Source: Neodontobutis hainanensis (taxonomy: Eukaryota; Chordata; Actinopteri; Gobiiformes; Odontobutidae). From it: a DNA stretch of 64,000 nt. The position numbers were made by a program, and so were the translations under genes. Every line of letters starts with the position of its first letter. Positions within the stretch are counted from its first letter, which is position 1. The stretch covers positions 1 to 64,000 of the forward strand of contig JALDNG010002931.1 of NCBI GenBank assembly GCA_024349245.1, in the 5' to 3' direction. Shown here piece after piece: positions 20,990-32,633 of this stretch. The notes beneath the pieces were generated by a model. The model did no database searches. It was given only the letters and a program-made list of their open reading frames with translations, and was not told where the DNA came from.

Positions 20990-23900
20990 TCTCAGTCAAA
21001 AACCCGTCCCCAAGATTTGTCAAAACCCTCCATATCTTCATTATTCCTGGCCAATAATTTTTCATATGACACAATTTTCAGAATATTTTCTTTCCACTTG
21101 TTAAACTTTGGAGGAGATGGATCCTTCCACACGCTGAGAATCACTCGTGCAGCTATAATCACCCCCACCTTTATAACCACAAAATCGTGTTTCAAAATTC
21201 CTGGTATCACAGACTGATCCCCTAATAAGCACAATCTTGGTGATATGGGTATTGTCAAGCCAATCCAACTTCCTATACAGTCCAGTACTTTTGCCAAAAG
21301 GGATAAACTGTCCCACATTCCCAAATAGCATGCAGAAATGTCCCTGGAACTGAACTGCATTTCCAGCATGTATTATTAGACATAATTCCCATTCTGTGAA
21401 GTTTAGAAGGAGTGAAGTACCATCTATGTATTAATTTGTACTGGGTAAATTTACCCCTGGCCTCTCTTATATATTTATTGGAGTGTAACAAAACTTTGCA
21501 CCATTCTTCTTTACCAATGACACAACTCAGATCTCTTTGCCATATAGTCCTTAAGTTTTCACATATCTCTTTTTAAATTGTTGAATAATTTGTAGAAAAC
21601 CGCTGCTCTATGTGCTGAACCAGACAATTCTAAAAACTCCACCACTGCGTTTATGCTTTGAGTAAATTTTCCTTTGGTAATACAATCCCTTATCTGTAAA
21701 TATTTCCAAAAATTTTTTCTAGTCAAACCATATTTTTGGGTTATTTCAACAAAGGACATAAACCTCCTCAGAATAAAGGTCACTTATCCTGTGTATGCCT
21801 TTGGCAAGCCATTCCTTCCAATATATAGTTTTTTCCCAATCCTGCAGCAGAGTTGTTCCATAATGAGGCATAACTTTGTCTTAAATGAGATGTTCCACAA
21901 ATCTTGTGTACCTCTACCCAGACATATTTAGAATACATCAGTACTGGGTTATGATGAAAGTCCTGTTCCTTATCAGCTGATCCCTGTGAGAGAACATACA
22001 AGGGTGTAAAGGGGTTTACTAGTTCCTGTTCAATCTTGATCCAGCTCAGTTCAGAATCCAACCCTGTCCAGTGTTTGACCAGTCTTGACATTTCAAATGC
22101 TAAATTGTACAATTTCACATTTGGGAGAGCCATTCCCCCTATGTCTCTAGAGGCCCACATTTTCTTTATATTAACTCTTGGCTTCTTCTTGTTCCACAAA
22201 AAATCCTTTATCATTTTCTCAAATTGATTAAATATATGTAAAGGAATTCTTACGGTAACATCATGGAAACATAATTGAACTTGTTACCACCATTTTAATC
22301 ACATTAATTTTACCCCATAATGTAAGATTCAATTTTCCCCATTTATCCAAATTTGTTTTTATTTTTAGGAGGAGAGGTTCCATATTTGAAAGCATAATGT
22401 TCTCTAAGTCTGGATTTAATAATATTCCTAAATACTTCATACCCGAAGGTAAACACTTGAAATTAAATGTATTAATATGTCCAGAATGGCATGATGCTGA
22501 GAGTGGCATGCCTTCTGATTTGTACCAATTTATTTTATAGCCTGATAGCTTTGAATATGATTCGACACATGTTAGCAAAGCTGGTAGAGATTGTATGGGA
22601 TCAGTTAACACTGCTAAGATGTCGCTCGGCATAAAGAAACAACTTGTGTTCTGCATCCCCTGCATAAACTCCTCTGATATCTGTATTAGAGCGAATAGCT
22701 ATAGCCAGTGGTTCCAAAAATATTGTAAAGAGCAGTGGAGACAGAGGACACCCTGACGAGTCCCGCGTGAGAGTTGGAAAAAGTCTGACACCAATCCATT
22801 TGTCAAAACTGCTGCCCTCGGGCTGGAATATATGGCTTTCACCCATCTACAAAATCTAGGCCCTATCCCGAACCTTAGAAGGGCTGCCATAAGAAAGCCC
22901 CATTCTACCCTGTCAAAGGCCTTCTCCGCATCAAGCGAGAAGGCCGCTATTGGGTCTAGACTAGATTTACTTTTGTGTATAATATGAATAAGTCTTCTCA
23001 TATTATCACTCGAACACCTATTCTTAATAAAACCAACTTGATCACCATTTATTATATCTGGCAATATCTTATCCAATCGGGAGGCTAAAACCTTAGTCAA
23101 AATCTTACAATCAACTCCTAAAAGGCTTACTGGTCGGTAATTCGCTGGATCTGAAATATCCCTATCCTTTTAGGAATAAGGAGATTAGTGCATCATTAAA
23201 TGTACCCGTAAGGAGCCTATTTCCAGTGCCTCAAGATAAACTTTATGCAAGACTGGAACCAGAATATCAATATATTTCTTATAATATTCAATCGGGAAGC
23301 CATCTAGACCTGGCGACTTCCCATTTTTCATTGATAAAATAGCAGCTCTAACCTCTTCTTCCGTTATAGGTGTATCCAGCCTTGTTTTTGTTCACTAGAA
23401 AGATTTGGTAATTGTAGACCTGAAAAAAATGTCTCCAGCTCCTTCTCATTAAACTCACCAGCAGAAGTATATAAGTCTTGATAGAATGATTTGAAAATTG
23501 TATTTATTTCCTTTGATGAGGTTACCACTTGGTTATCTTTTTTAATCATAGATATGTTGTTTAGGTTATCTTGCTGTTTCAGTTGTCTCGCTATTAATCT
23601 CCCATTCTTTTCACCACCTTCATAAAATTTTGTTCTAAGTCTAAATAAGGCATACTCAGCCTTTTTATTATAAATATCATTTAACTGATATTTTAATTTA
23701 CAAATAGTTTGGTATTTATCATTTGAATATTGCCTCGCTAAATCCTTCTCCAATTCACGTATTTCTTTTTCCAAAAGTATTTCTTTATCCAAATTACTTT
23801 TTTTTAATTTTGTCGCATATGAAATTATCTTTCCTCTTATATATGCTTTAGACGCTTCCCAAACTGTGGCTATTTTATCTGTGGAACCAATATTGACTTC

Positions 23901-24680
23901 AAAGAAAAATTTCAGATCCTTTGTTAACTCTTCACAAAACATTTTATTTTGTAACAACATAGTGTTGAGCCTCCAGCGACCCCTCTTTGTTTTATCCGTG
24001 TTCAAATCGATTTGTAACTCTACTGTGGCATGATCACTAATGGCAATGGTACCAATCTCACAACCTACGATTGCATCTACTAAAGACTTTGATATTAAGA
24101 AAAATCTATCCGTGAATATGTTTTATGACAGTTAGAGTAAAATGTATATTCCCTTGAACTAGGATTAACTAACCTCCAAATGTCTACCAGACTAAGATCC
24201 TCCGCCAGCAAATGAATAGCCTCTCTGTCCTTAGGTGAAGACCTACCCCTGGGTTTGCTCTTGTCAATTATCCCATCCATCACCTGGTTAAAATCTCCAG
24301 CCAATATAACCTGCCCCTCATAATCCCCTATTATTTTGTTGATTCCATGAAAAAAGTCTGGCTCCTCTTTATTAGGTGCATAAATATTACACAAAATTGT
24401 TCTAACCCCATTAATTAAAGCTTCCAAACAAAAAATACGCCCTTCTTTATCATTATATTTTTTTAGCATCACAAAGCTTAAATTTTTATTAATAAGAATT
24501 AAAACACCATTTTGTTTGCTTGAAAATGAACTATGAAAGACGGTGCCCACCCAATCTCTTTTAAACTTTTTTGCCTCATCCTCTTCTACAATGTGAGATT
24601 CCTGGATAAATGCTATATCTGTATTTTTAGACTTTAAATATGTCAGAACCTTTCTCCTTTTAACTGGGTTCCCACATCCT
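20990..24680 (-). pseudogene. L1 ORF2 (endonuclease and reverse transcriptase), broken
   Basis: The APE-type endonuclease (24680-24000) shows AFIQESHIVEE, ILAGDFNQVMDG and EIGTIAISDHA, the expected metal-binding and catalytic regions. A helical linker follows (24005-23364). The RT domain (23100-22600) has FSLDAEKAFDRVEW (motif A) and LSRGTRQG (motif B), but the YADD motif reads YAERH because of a frameshift near 22630. The C-terminal part ends with CWKCSSVPGTFLHAIWEC (zinc-knuckle-like) near 21330-21400. The intact enzyme would nick the target and copy its RNA. Frameshifts occur at about 24090, 23360, 22700, 22240 and 21550. Confidence 0.85.
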
Positions 24681-25045
24681 TTTATGTTTTTACCTTTTCA
24701 TCTTTAAATATTAAGAAAAAGAAAAAAATCTCTGTGCGCTTTACAACCTTGGCCAAAGCCAAAACTATTATTACAAAACATATCTGGCCCATTCAAACTA
24801 GCTGTCTTGGAAAAATCAAACATGAACAAAATGAACACCCTTCTTTGCCTAGCGACCCAGAACAACGTTGCTAAGCAACCCCACCTCCTCCTACCCAGCC
24901 CGAGCTAACTATTAGCTTGAGTCACTAAACTTTACTTGGTCCGTGAGACACCCTAGATATCCAACAGCAGCACAACCCCAGCAGCTTCATTATACCCATT
25001 GTTTGTTACCTTTTAGTTTTCAGATGAATAACACTTCTCCATTTG

Positions 25046-25777
25046 TTACCTTAAGTCGACTCCTCTAAGTCGACTCCTGCAGAAAGTTCTCGGCTTTCCT
25101 TCCATCTTTGAACGTTTTCTTTGTCCGCTCCACATAAACATAAGTGTTGCAGGATAAACCAGCCTATGCTTCACTTGTAGCTCTCGAAGACGCTTTTTGG
25201 TTGAAAGCTTTTCTCCTCTCCGCCAACTCCCTCGTAACATCCTCAAAGAAGGAAAGTTTAGCGCCTTCCCAGTTGATACCCGCTTCTCTCTGGCCACTCT
25301 TATTACTTTCTCCTTTGCAGATGAACGTAGAAAACGAACAAGTATCGCCCTGGGAGGTTTATTAGAGTCCGGCACTGGTACAGGGAACGATGCGCACGCT
25401 CGATTTCAAATTCACTTCCAGAAAGCTCAAATGCTTTATCCAGAATTTTCGTCACATATTGATCTAATTTTCCAGATTCCTCCACACCTTCTTTAAGTCC
25501 GATAATCCGTACATTATTTCTCCTACTGCGGTTTTCAAGGTCTTCTACGCGTGACCACAGCACCTCCAGCCTCTCCTCGCATTTGTCCACTTTTGCCTCC
25601 GTGAATCGCACTAGCGCCTTCGATGTCTGATATACGTTGTTCCGCCTCTCCCAGCCTCACTTTTATATCTTCCACTGAGTCTTTTAGTTCTTTAGTTGTG
25701 TCTTTAATAGTAGTGACATCTTTTGCCACCCCTGAAGAGTAGCATTCATTTTCTTTATTTCTTCTAAAACATTGCAA
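25046..25777 (-). pseudogene. L1 ORF1 (RNA-binding coiled-coil protein), broken
   Basis: Three overlapping frames cover the protein. The N-terminal piece (25777-25600) is a predicted coiled coil with TKELKDSVEDIKVRLGEAEQ. The middle (25611-25330) reads RVEDLENRSRRNNVRIIGLK, the classic entry to the L1 ORF1 RNA-recognition domain. The end (25375-25046) has RAILVRFLRSSAKEKVIR. ORF1p would trimerise and bind LINE RNA. At least two frameshifts. Confidence 0.8.
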
Positions 25778-26170
25778 TTTTTAGTGATTTTTAACAATAT
25801 TTTGGGATGCCATCATATACACTGGCATATAAAGGGTTAAAATTTTGAAAATATTCAAATATTTGACATTTATGATCAGGACTGAAGTGGATTAAGAGAT
25901 TTATGCAAAAAAAAGTAGAAAAAAATATTAACATATACTATTTTTATGACGTTTTGGAAGAGGACATTTTGTCCCCAAATGGTAAGAGTGTAACAATTTA
26001 GGTTACACAGTGTAAAAAAAGAGTAATATTGGATTTGTGTTTAAAATTTCAAAATTTGTTATAAAATACACACCTTTACCAAATATCATAGAAAAATACA
26101 AAACAACCTCCAAGTTATCAAAAAAATAAAAGTTGAAAAGGACACTTTTATCCTCATCAGGGCACAAGGG

Positions 26171-26400
26171 TTAAATAACTCAGACCAGAATATTCCTATG
26201 CTTGGACATGACCAGAACATGTGAGCCAAAGAAGCAGGGGCTTGGTGACTACGCGTACAGTTGGGATCAACATTAGGATATATTTTGGCCAGTTTGGTCC
26301 TAGAGAGGTGCAGGCGATTAAATACTTTGAATTGTATCAACCTGTGCCTAACACAGATAGACCATGTGTATATTTTAGTAACAAGACTATTTATAAAACA
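26171..26400 (-). pseudogene. L1-like ORF2 C-terminal scrap (direct copy)
   Basis: Same scrap as at 311-540 (HMFWSCPSIGIFW). It belongs to a different L1 insertion from the full element at 20645-25790. Confidence 0.7.
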
Positions 26401-27004
26401 TTACTCAATATCCCTGTGTCCATGGAATAAAAAAAAAAAAAAATAGGAAATCAAGTTATCAATACTTTTAAAGCGTATGTTAGAAAACGATTCTGAGTGA
26501 AACATGAAAAACAAAGTAGACATAAATTATTGCATATAAAGAAAAGTAAAATAATATATAAATAATTACATAGATATATAATAACACTAGGCCTGCTTTA
26601 AAACAGTCAAATTATCCATACTTGTTTCCTACATATATTAGAAGACAGTTCTCAAAGGTAAAAATAAATAAATTGAATGAAATAAAAATAAAATAACATA
26701 TGCAACTAGACATCAGTACGCCCACTGTCCAATGTCCCTGAACTGAGCCAATGTCCCATGACATTACACTGCAGCAAAATTGATCCCCAACAACAGTTGG
26801 TTCACTCCAATACTCTGGTACCCATCCTAAAGTAGTGTTGATTGCTGTTAACGAAAACAAGTATTAAAGACACATTCTGGCTTGCTTTTAATTACTATAT
26901 GAATTCTGTATGTCTTTGGGTAGTGCTGTTGACAAAAAAGTAAGAAACACATACATAAAATATCATGAAATTGATTCTAAAGGCTAAGATGAAAAATGGC
27001 AAAC

Positions 27005-27109
27005 CTGCAAAGCCTTTCTGAATTCAAGATCTGGAACTTGCATTGTGCCATCTTTGTCAATGTTTTAGGAGAAATCCCAGAGTCGCAACATGCACTCATC
27101 TAAATAATC
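27005..27109 (-). pseudogene. EF-hand exon, LRRC74-like (copy 2)
   Basis: Same 105-base exon as at 1142-1246, with the premature stop now TAA instead of TGA at the same codon. Confidence 0.45.
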
Positions 27110-27189
27110 CTTAAAAACATTTGAAGAAGACATATTTATTTAGTTATTATCCAAAATCACAGAGGCTAGTTCATCTGGTAGTAGCTGTT

Positions 27190-27930
27190 GTTGAACATGT
27201 AGAGCAGTGGGATTGGGAGGGACAGTGGGGGGTTCTCCCATTCTTATTTTGTGGGTTGCAGTCTTCAACTTCCTCGAATGAAGAAGAAGTCTGCTGGCTA
27301 CAGAGCCTTTTCTTATAGAGCCCCATTTTTATGGAATGGGCTCCGGTGGAAGTGCAGCGAGCTGACTCTGTTGAGGTTTTCAAAACATACTTATTTCACC
27401 AAACGCATGGAGACTGACTCATCATAGGGTTAGGTTTACACTGGCTGTAGGTACACACTCAACCGCTCATATTATTATTACATCTGCCTAGTTTTCAGTA
27501 GTATTTAGCACTTTTTCTCCTTTCTACCTCCTCCTAGGGTGGGCGCAAACCTCTCATCTGCTGGTGATGTGTACCCCCATCCCGGACTCTGCTCCAGCAC
27601 GAGGACCCCAGCTCATCTTTCATCTACCTTGATGTTGGCTGAGGTCCCATCCACCTTACACACACACACACACACACGTTTTTTTAAATATATATATTTT
27701 TAACTGTCCTGGACACATTCTTGCACGGCCTGTCCGTCCTGGGAGTGGATCCCTCCTTCAATGGGTCTCCTCTGTTTTCCCGGCTGGGTTTTTCTTTAGG
27801 AGTTTTTCCTCACCCTGATGGAGCGCCTAAGGACAGGGGATGTTGTCTAGTGCACTCTGTTTAGCCCTTTAAGGCGGCTGTTTTTGTGATATATGGCTAA
27901 TCAAAAATGAATGTCTTGTCTACCTTTAGT
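27190..27930 (+). mobile_element. L2-like LINE 3' end with longer UTR
   Basis: Same LINE end as 1330-1802 but continuing past the CA tract into conserved 3' UTR (GGATCCCTCC, GGAGTTTTTCCTCACCCTGA, GTGATAT) familiar from many fish LINE/SINE tails. It shows that the CA microsatellite lies within the LINE 3' UTR. Confidence 0.55.
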
Positions 27931-28037
27931 TGAACTGCAAGTATGAATCACTAAAGAAAGTGAGTTACAAATCTGAAAACTGTGGAGCCAAGCTGACACA
28001 TGACTGGGATTTTAGTTTTGTGCATGATTTGCGAGTC

Positions 28038-28406
28038 TGTTACGATCCCCGCTAAACAAATGGGACCTGAACATAAAGTCAAACCACACAAAGTGTAAGG
28101 CAACACAAATCAACAATTTATTAATTAAACAGAGGATTTAAAGTAAAACAACAAACCGTTAAAACAGGACCATCTCGCCATCACCTAAAAGAACTAACTG
28201 AAAATATAAAAGAGGAGCTGAACGTCTAAACTGCCCCTGGCATCGACAGCAGCACAAACAGGAGGCGGAGCCCAGTTGGAAATACGGAGCAAGATGCAGG
28301 CACCAACATCCTCCTTATAAAGGGTAGCAGCCAATCAGGAGCCGAGATCAGACACACTACTCCTCCTGCAGGTGGAACACACAGACATTTACATGCATAT
28401 GTAACA
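28038..28406 (-). repeat. Gmr1-like 3' LTR (copy 2)
   Basis: 369 bases, TGTTAC to GTAACA. About 200 bases present in the other LTR are missing after position 28135. Confidence 0.88.
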
Positions 28407-28473
28407 CCCTCACCCAAAAACACTGAATATGTTTGAAGAAAAAAACTGCTCACATCAAACTATTCAGTTTAAA

Positions 28474-28869
28474 TTATACATAAGTATATAGACGGGACAA
28501 CTCATCCGCGATTACGTTCTTTTTACTGCGAATGTGTTGAATTTTTATGTTGAACGATTGAATGCGCAGACTCCAATTCATAAGGTGACGATTTTTATTG
28601 CGCATGCGGTCTAGGAACACTAAGGGATTATGGTCCGTAAAGACAACCACAGGCACACAAGAGCCACCCACATAAACCTCAAAGTGTTCCAGAGCCATTA
28701 CCAGTGCCAGTGCTTCTTTTTCCGATGGTGGAATACCACCTTTGATGTTTATCAAGATTTTTTGAAAAAAGGATACCAGATGTTCAATGCAATCAGGCCC
28801 ATCTTGTAGGAGAACAACATCGATGCCAAAATCACAAGCATCAACGGCCAATTTAAACGCTTTGGTCAA
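28474..28869 (-). pseudogene. Gmr1-like RNase H (copy 2)
   Basis: An open frame of 131 codons with FKLAVDACDFGIDVVLLQ, EKEALALVMALEHFEVYVGG, VVVFTDHNPLVFL and the ending KKNVIADELSRL. The acidic residues of the RNase H fold are partly present (D of AVDA, E of EKEA, D of FTDHN). The protein would remove RNA from the RNA/DNA hybrid. It is the least damaged piece of copy 2 but is cut off from the RT by a frame break. Confidence 0.8.
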
Positions 28870-28979
28870 ATTGAGGCGCAGCTAGAACGGGAGAATTAAT
28901 TAGCAAACTTGCTCAAATACAGTTTGACAACCATCAGTCCAATAAAAGTCCACTTTAGGGCTGAGGAGGTCAGTCAACG

Positions 28980-29870
28980 GCGCAGCAATGGCAGAAAAGT
29001 TTTTAGCCCCTGTAATAGCCTACCATGGCTAAATAACAACTGTACAGTTGGTGGAAACAGGGACAGCGAGAATCGCCTCAACCTTAGCTTGAACTGGACA
29101 CACTTGACCTCCTCACCATTTTTACAAGATAGGTCACTGTTGCTTGCCCAAACTCACATTTTGTCAAGTTAACTGCTAATGCGTACTGTAATGTGCTCCA
29201 CCCACGAAGACAAACAAACAACCAAGTCATCAAGGACCCCATCAAGGCTTCACAAAAGACAATCCAGACAAAACTACACGCATAAGCCTCTGAAATGTGG
29301 CGGGCTCATTACACATGCCAAAGGCCATAACCGAATACTGAAGGAAGTCATCAGGTGTAACAAAAGCAGATATTACTTTGGCACGTCAGTTAAAGGGACC
29401 TGCCAATATCCTTTTAGTAAGTCTAGCTTTGTCACAAACCTGGCAGCAACATGAGCCACGCAATCCTCCATTTGTGGAAGAGGATAACAGTCAGTCTTTG
29501 TTACACCATTAACTTTCCTGAAGTCTGTACAAAAGCGGCTACAGCTTTTTTTGGCTATGCCATACTGCAGCATATACTCCACCTGTTTTTCAGACGGCCA
29601 CGTTTGTCTGGATTAACCCGATATGGATGCTGTTTTATAGGCCTTTAATCACCTACATTAATTTAATGACAGAGCACATGCGTCTGAGAGGGCACATCAG
29701 CAAACAATGACCTATTGGACTGAATTACATTCATCATTTCATTCTGCTGAGAATCTAAAAGGTGGAACAACAAAACTGACAAACTTTTTAAAGCCTCTGA
29801 GTTGGAAAATTTACCCTGAGTCAAAGCCCCGGACCACGAGTCATTTTCAATTTCAATACCAGCCGCCAAA
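28980..29870 (-). pseudogene. Gmr1-like reverse transcriptase (copy 2)
   Basis: Minus-strand pieces: FADVPSQTHV (near 29690), FCTDFRKVNGVTKTDCYPLP and LDLLKGYWQVPLTDV (29582-29373), AFVTPDDFLQYSVMAFGM (near 29340) and VNLTKCEFGQATVTYL (near 29150). The YxDD region near 29260 is disrupted by frame breaks. This sequence is upstream of RNase H and, in copies 1 and 3, downstream of integrase. Confidence 0.75.
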
Positions 29871-30111
29871 CTAACTCACGGCTCGGAGCGTTCAGCACCG
29901 GACAGCTCCCGAAAAGCCTGCAAAAGAATACGGGTCTCAGTGTTTTCAACCCGAGCAACGCTGCAGACTCTTTAGCGTCTGCAATCACCAAATACGAGTC
30001 ATTTCGGTCATAAAAGATTTTAACCTTTCACATGGCAGGCGTGTGCCACGCCGGCGGTCAGGTGTAAAAATCAAGTAGTCTCTTTCACCCAGTTTCTTTT
30101 TCACAACATAA

Positions 30112-31065
30112 CATTACCTCAGGCAGTAAGGGTTGCAGTAACACATCCAGCACCAGCAGTGACAACAAGCTCTCTCTGAACGTGGAGAAGACGAAGGAGA
30201 TTGTTGTTGACTTCAGGAGAGCGCACACTCAGCATGTTCCTCTGACCATCAACGGTGCGACTGTGGAGAGAGTGAACAGCACCAAGTTCCTGGGTGTGCA
30301 CATCGCAGAGGACCTCTCCTGGACTGAAAACACAGCAGAACTGGAGAGAGCATCCTGTCGAGCTGCATCACTGTGTGGTACGGCGCCTGCAACGCGTCCT
30401 GCCGAAAGACTCTGCAATGCATAGTGAGAGCAGCTGAGAAGATCATTGGTGTCTCTTCCCTCCCTCCAGCAAATTTACAGAACACGTCATCCGCAAAGCC
30501 GCTCTGCATTGCACGTGATCCCACCCACCCATCACACAGCTTCTCCAGCCTGCTGCCATCAGGAGGAGAGGACCAGCAGACTGAAGGACACCTTACTCCA
30601 CCAGGCTGTCAGGAGCTGAACTCACTCCTGAACCTTTTCTGCCCCAGGCACCACTGAACTATGACCCCTACCCACACTAATATATGATGACATGCACCAG
30701 TCACTTTGTGCAGCATTGGTCTGCTCACGACCTCATTCTCCATGGAACTGCCATCATTCCACTACATCATCAGTCAGTTAAATAACTGCTCTTGAGCCCA
30801 CTTCAATCAGACTTAATAAGCTTTTGTTTTTGCACTAAAAAACTTTTATCTGCACTGTTGCTCACTTCATTGATTTGCACACTGCCTTTTGCCTTGCGCT
30901 GCTTTATTTTAATTTAACTTTATTTTTGATTTTATTATGCCTTTATTAACATTCTCTTAGTGTATAATTGTACAGTTGTATTTACACTTTATATTTTGAT
31001 CTAGATTTTTTAGGCTTTAATGTTATGTTATCTGTGTGGGGGTCTGAGTGTAACGCAATTTCACA
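30112..31065 (+). mobile_element. CR1/Rex1-like LINE, 3' fragment (copy 2)
   Basis: Same insertion as 9378-10487 (EKTKEIVVDFRR, FLGVHIAEDLSW) but missing about 110 bases after the AEL codons and lacking the final 3' bases. It runs directly into the gag remnant at 31070, which shows that a deletion removed the LINE end plus integrase and protease. Confidence 0.75.
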
Positions 31066-31069
31066 CAAA

Positions 31070-31444
31070 AGCTCTAATTCGCGCATGCGAATCTGTGTTT
31101 GTTGCTCCAATTTCTTTGTCTCCAACATATTCATATATTGTAGCTCCTTTTCCTTTAAAGCAAGACGCTCTAATTCAACTTCTAGCTCTTTTAATCTAAC
31201 TGCTTCATCTGCCGTACTACTAGAGTAAGATGTTCTAGGACCTTTAGGTTTGGTGTTTATCAGTGTCAACGTCCCCACGCTCTACCAAAGCATTATAAAG
31301 TTGAGTCTTTACCGTAGCTTTCTTAGCTTGCTTTGTGACCACAATGTCATCATGTTCAGCAACTAGCAAGAGATCATCTTTTTGACACCGATCCAAAACC
31401 TCCAAAGTGGGAGCAGAAACAAACTCATCCAGGTTATACTCCAT
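31070..31444 (-). pseudogene. Gmr1-like gag, N-terminal part (copy 2)
   Basis: MEYNLDEFVSAPTLEVLDRC to a frameshift near 31275, then VRLKELEVELERLALKEKEL. The counterpart of 12569-12964. Confidence 0.75.
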
Positions 31445-31592
31445 GTTTTAACCCAGAATCAGGCCAGCCACAAGACAAAAGGCTAACACACAACAAACAA
31501 AGCTACTCACAAAAAATACACACCTGCCAGTCCTACCTGAATTACTCCATTAACTCACAAGACAGAAAGTCTACTTTAACGAGCCCCAAATA

Positions 31593-32166
31593 TGTTACGA
31601 TCCCCGCTAAACAAAAGGGACCTGAACATAAAGTCAAACCACACAAAGTGTAAGGCAACACAAATCAACAATTTATTAATTAAACAGAGGGTTTGGGACA
31701 AACCAAAAAGCCATACACAATTAAAGCTCCAACTGTCTATTTAAAATAAGAATCAAGGGAGAACAAAAAGGCGGTGATGGGTCGGACAAAATGAACAAAA
31801 GAGGGCAACAAGCCGAGTCAGCCCGCCATTGGACCGTCGTACCGACTTAACTCCCCTGTCCCTGCCTAACCAATCCTAACCCTTAAAGTAAAACAACAAA
31901 CCGTTAAAACAGGACCACCTCGCCCATCACCTAAAAGAACTAACTGAAAACATAAAAGAGGAGCTGAACGTCTAAGCTGCCCCTGGCATCGACAGCAGCA
32001 CAACCAGGAGGCGGAGCTTAGCCGGAAACACAGAGCGAAGCAGAGAGCGAGAAGCCGGCCTCAACATCCTCCTTATAAAGGGTAGCAGCCAATCAGGAGC
32101 CCAGACCAGACACACCCCACTCCTCCTGCAGGTGGAACACACAGACATTTACATGCATTTGTAACA
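31593..32166 (-). repeat. Gmr1-like 5' LTR (copy 2)
   Basis: 574 bases, TGTTAC to GTAACA, almost identical to 13113-13680, followed by the target repeat GAGTC. Confidence 0.9.
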
Positions 32167-32290
32167 GAGTCCTTTGTGCTCAAGTCCGAGGCAAGTCTCA
32201 AGTCCTTGTGTTTGAGAATAAAGGAGTCCAAGTTTGAGTCAGAGCAATAAAAATTAAGTCCAAGTCCGAGTCGAGGCACAAAACTGATCT
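32167..32290 (-). repeat. GACTC/GACTTG repeat
   Basis: Continuation of the insertion target on the 5' side of copy 2; identical in layout to 13681-13815. Confidence 0.8.
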
Positions 32291-32454
32291 TGATGACTAC
32301 TCCATCTCTGCCCACAACACCAATGCCCTGCACAAGAAGGGCCAGAGTCGCCTCCTCCTTCATCCAAGTCATCCCAATCTAAAAATGTAATTATATAAAA
32401 TATCAAAACAATCAATCAATATGGCTTACAAGCAAATTGAATCACAGAAATGGC

Positions 32455-32633
32455 TGTAATTGAGCTGGTTGAAAAAATAACATCTACAATAAAAAATAAA
32501 AATCCCATAAATGGAATTTTCATAGACTTGAAGAAAGCCTTCGACACCATTGATCACAAAGTTCTGTTAAGAAAACCTGAAAGATATGGCATCAGGGGCA
32601 TTGTATAAAGATGGATTGGTGACATTTTATTCT
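32455..32633 (+). pseudogene. LINE reverse-transcriptase scrap, cut at a rearrangement
   Basis: Same FIDLKKAFDTIDHKVLLRK fragment as at 13990, ending abruptly after TTTTATTCT, where inverted segment A begins. Confidence 0.7.

Larger units (their letters stand above)
20645..25790 (-). mobile_element. L1-clade LINE, almost full length, inactive
   Basis: On the minus strand this holds ORF1 (25777-25046), endonuclease, reverse transcriptase and C-terminal domain in normal L1 order, ending near 20645 with an A-rich tail (seen as a T-run on the plus strand). Numerous frameshifts and a destroyed YADD box make it inactive. It lies at the inner edge of inverted arm B. Confidence 0.85.
25853..27678 (+). 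repeat. Direct copy of segment A start
   Basis: Nearly identical to 1-1805 in the same orientation. Differences include run-length changes in A tracts, one missing base in the LINE frame near 27345 (CTCCGGTGG against CTCCCGGTGG) and a much shorter CA tract (27659-27677). It directly follows the 5' end of the L1. Confidence 0.9.
28038..32166 (-). mobile_element. Gmr1-like retrotransposon, copy 2, with both LTRs and target duplication
   Basis: The LTR at 28038-28406 (3', internally deleted) and the LTR at 31593-32166 (5') bracket RNase H, RT, a LINE insertion and gag on the minus strand. GAGTC flanks both ends (28033-28037 and 32167-32171). Protease and integrase have been lost together with the right part of the inserted LINE. 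Internal gene order and the LINE insertion match copy 1, so both descend from one event. Confidence 0.9.

Noticed and set aside
20992..21369. Separate small gene in the L1 3' half
   Set aside because: It continues the L1 ORF2 C-terminal domain in another frame.
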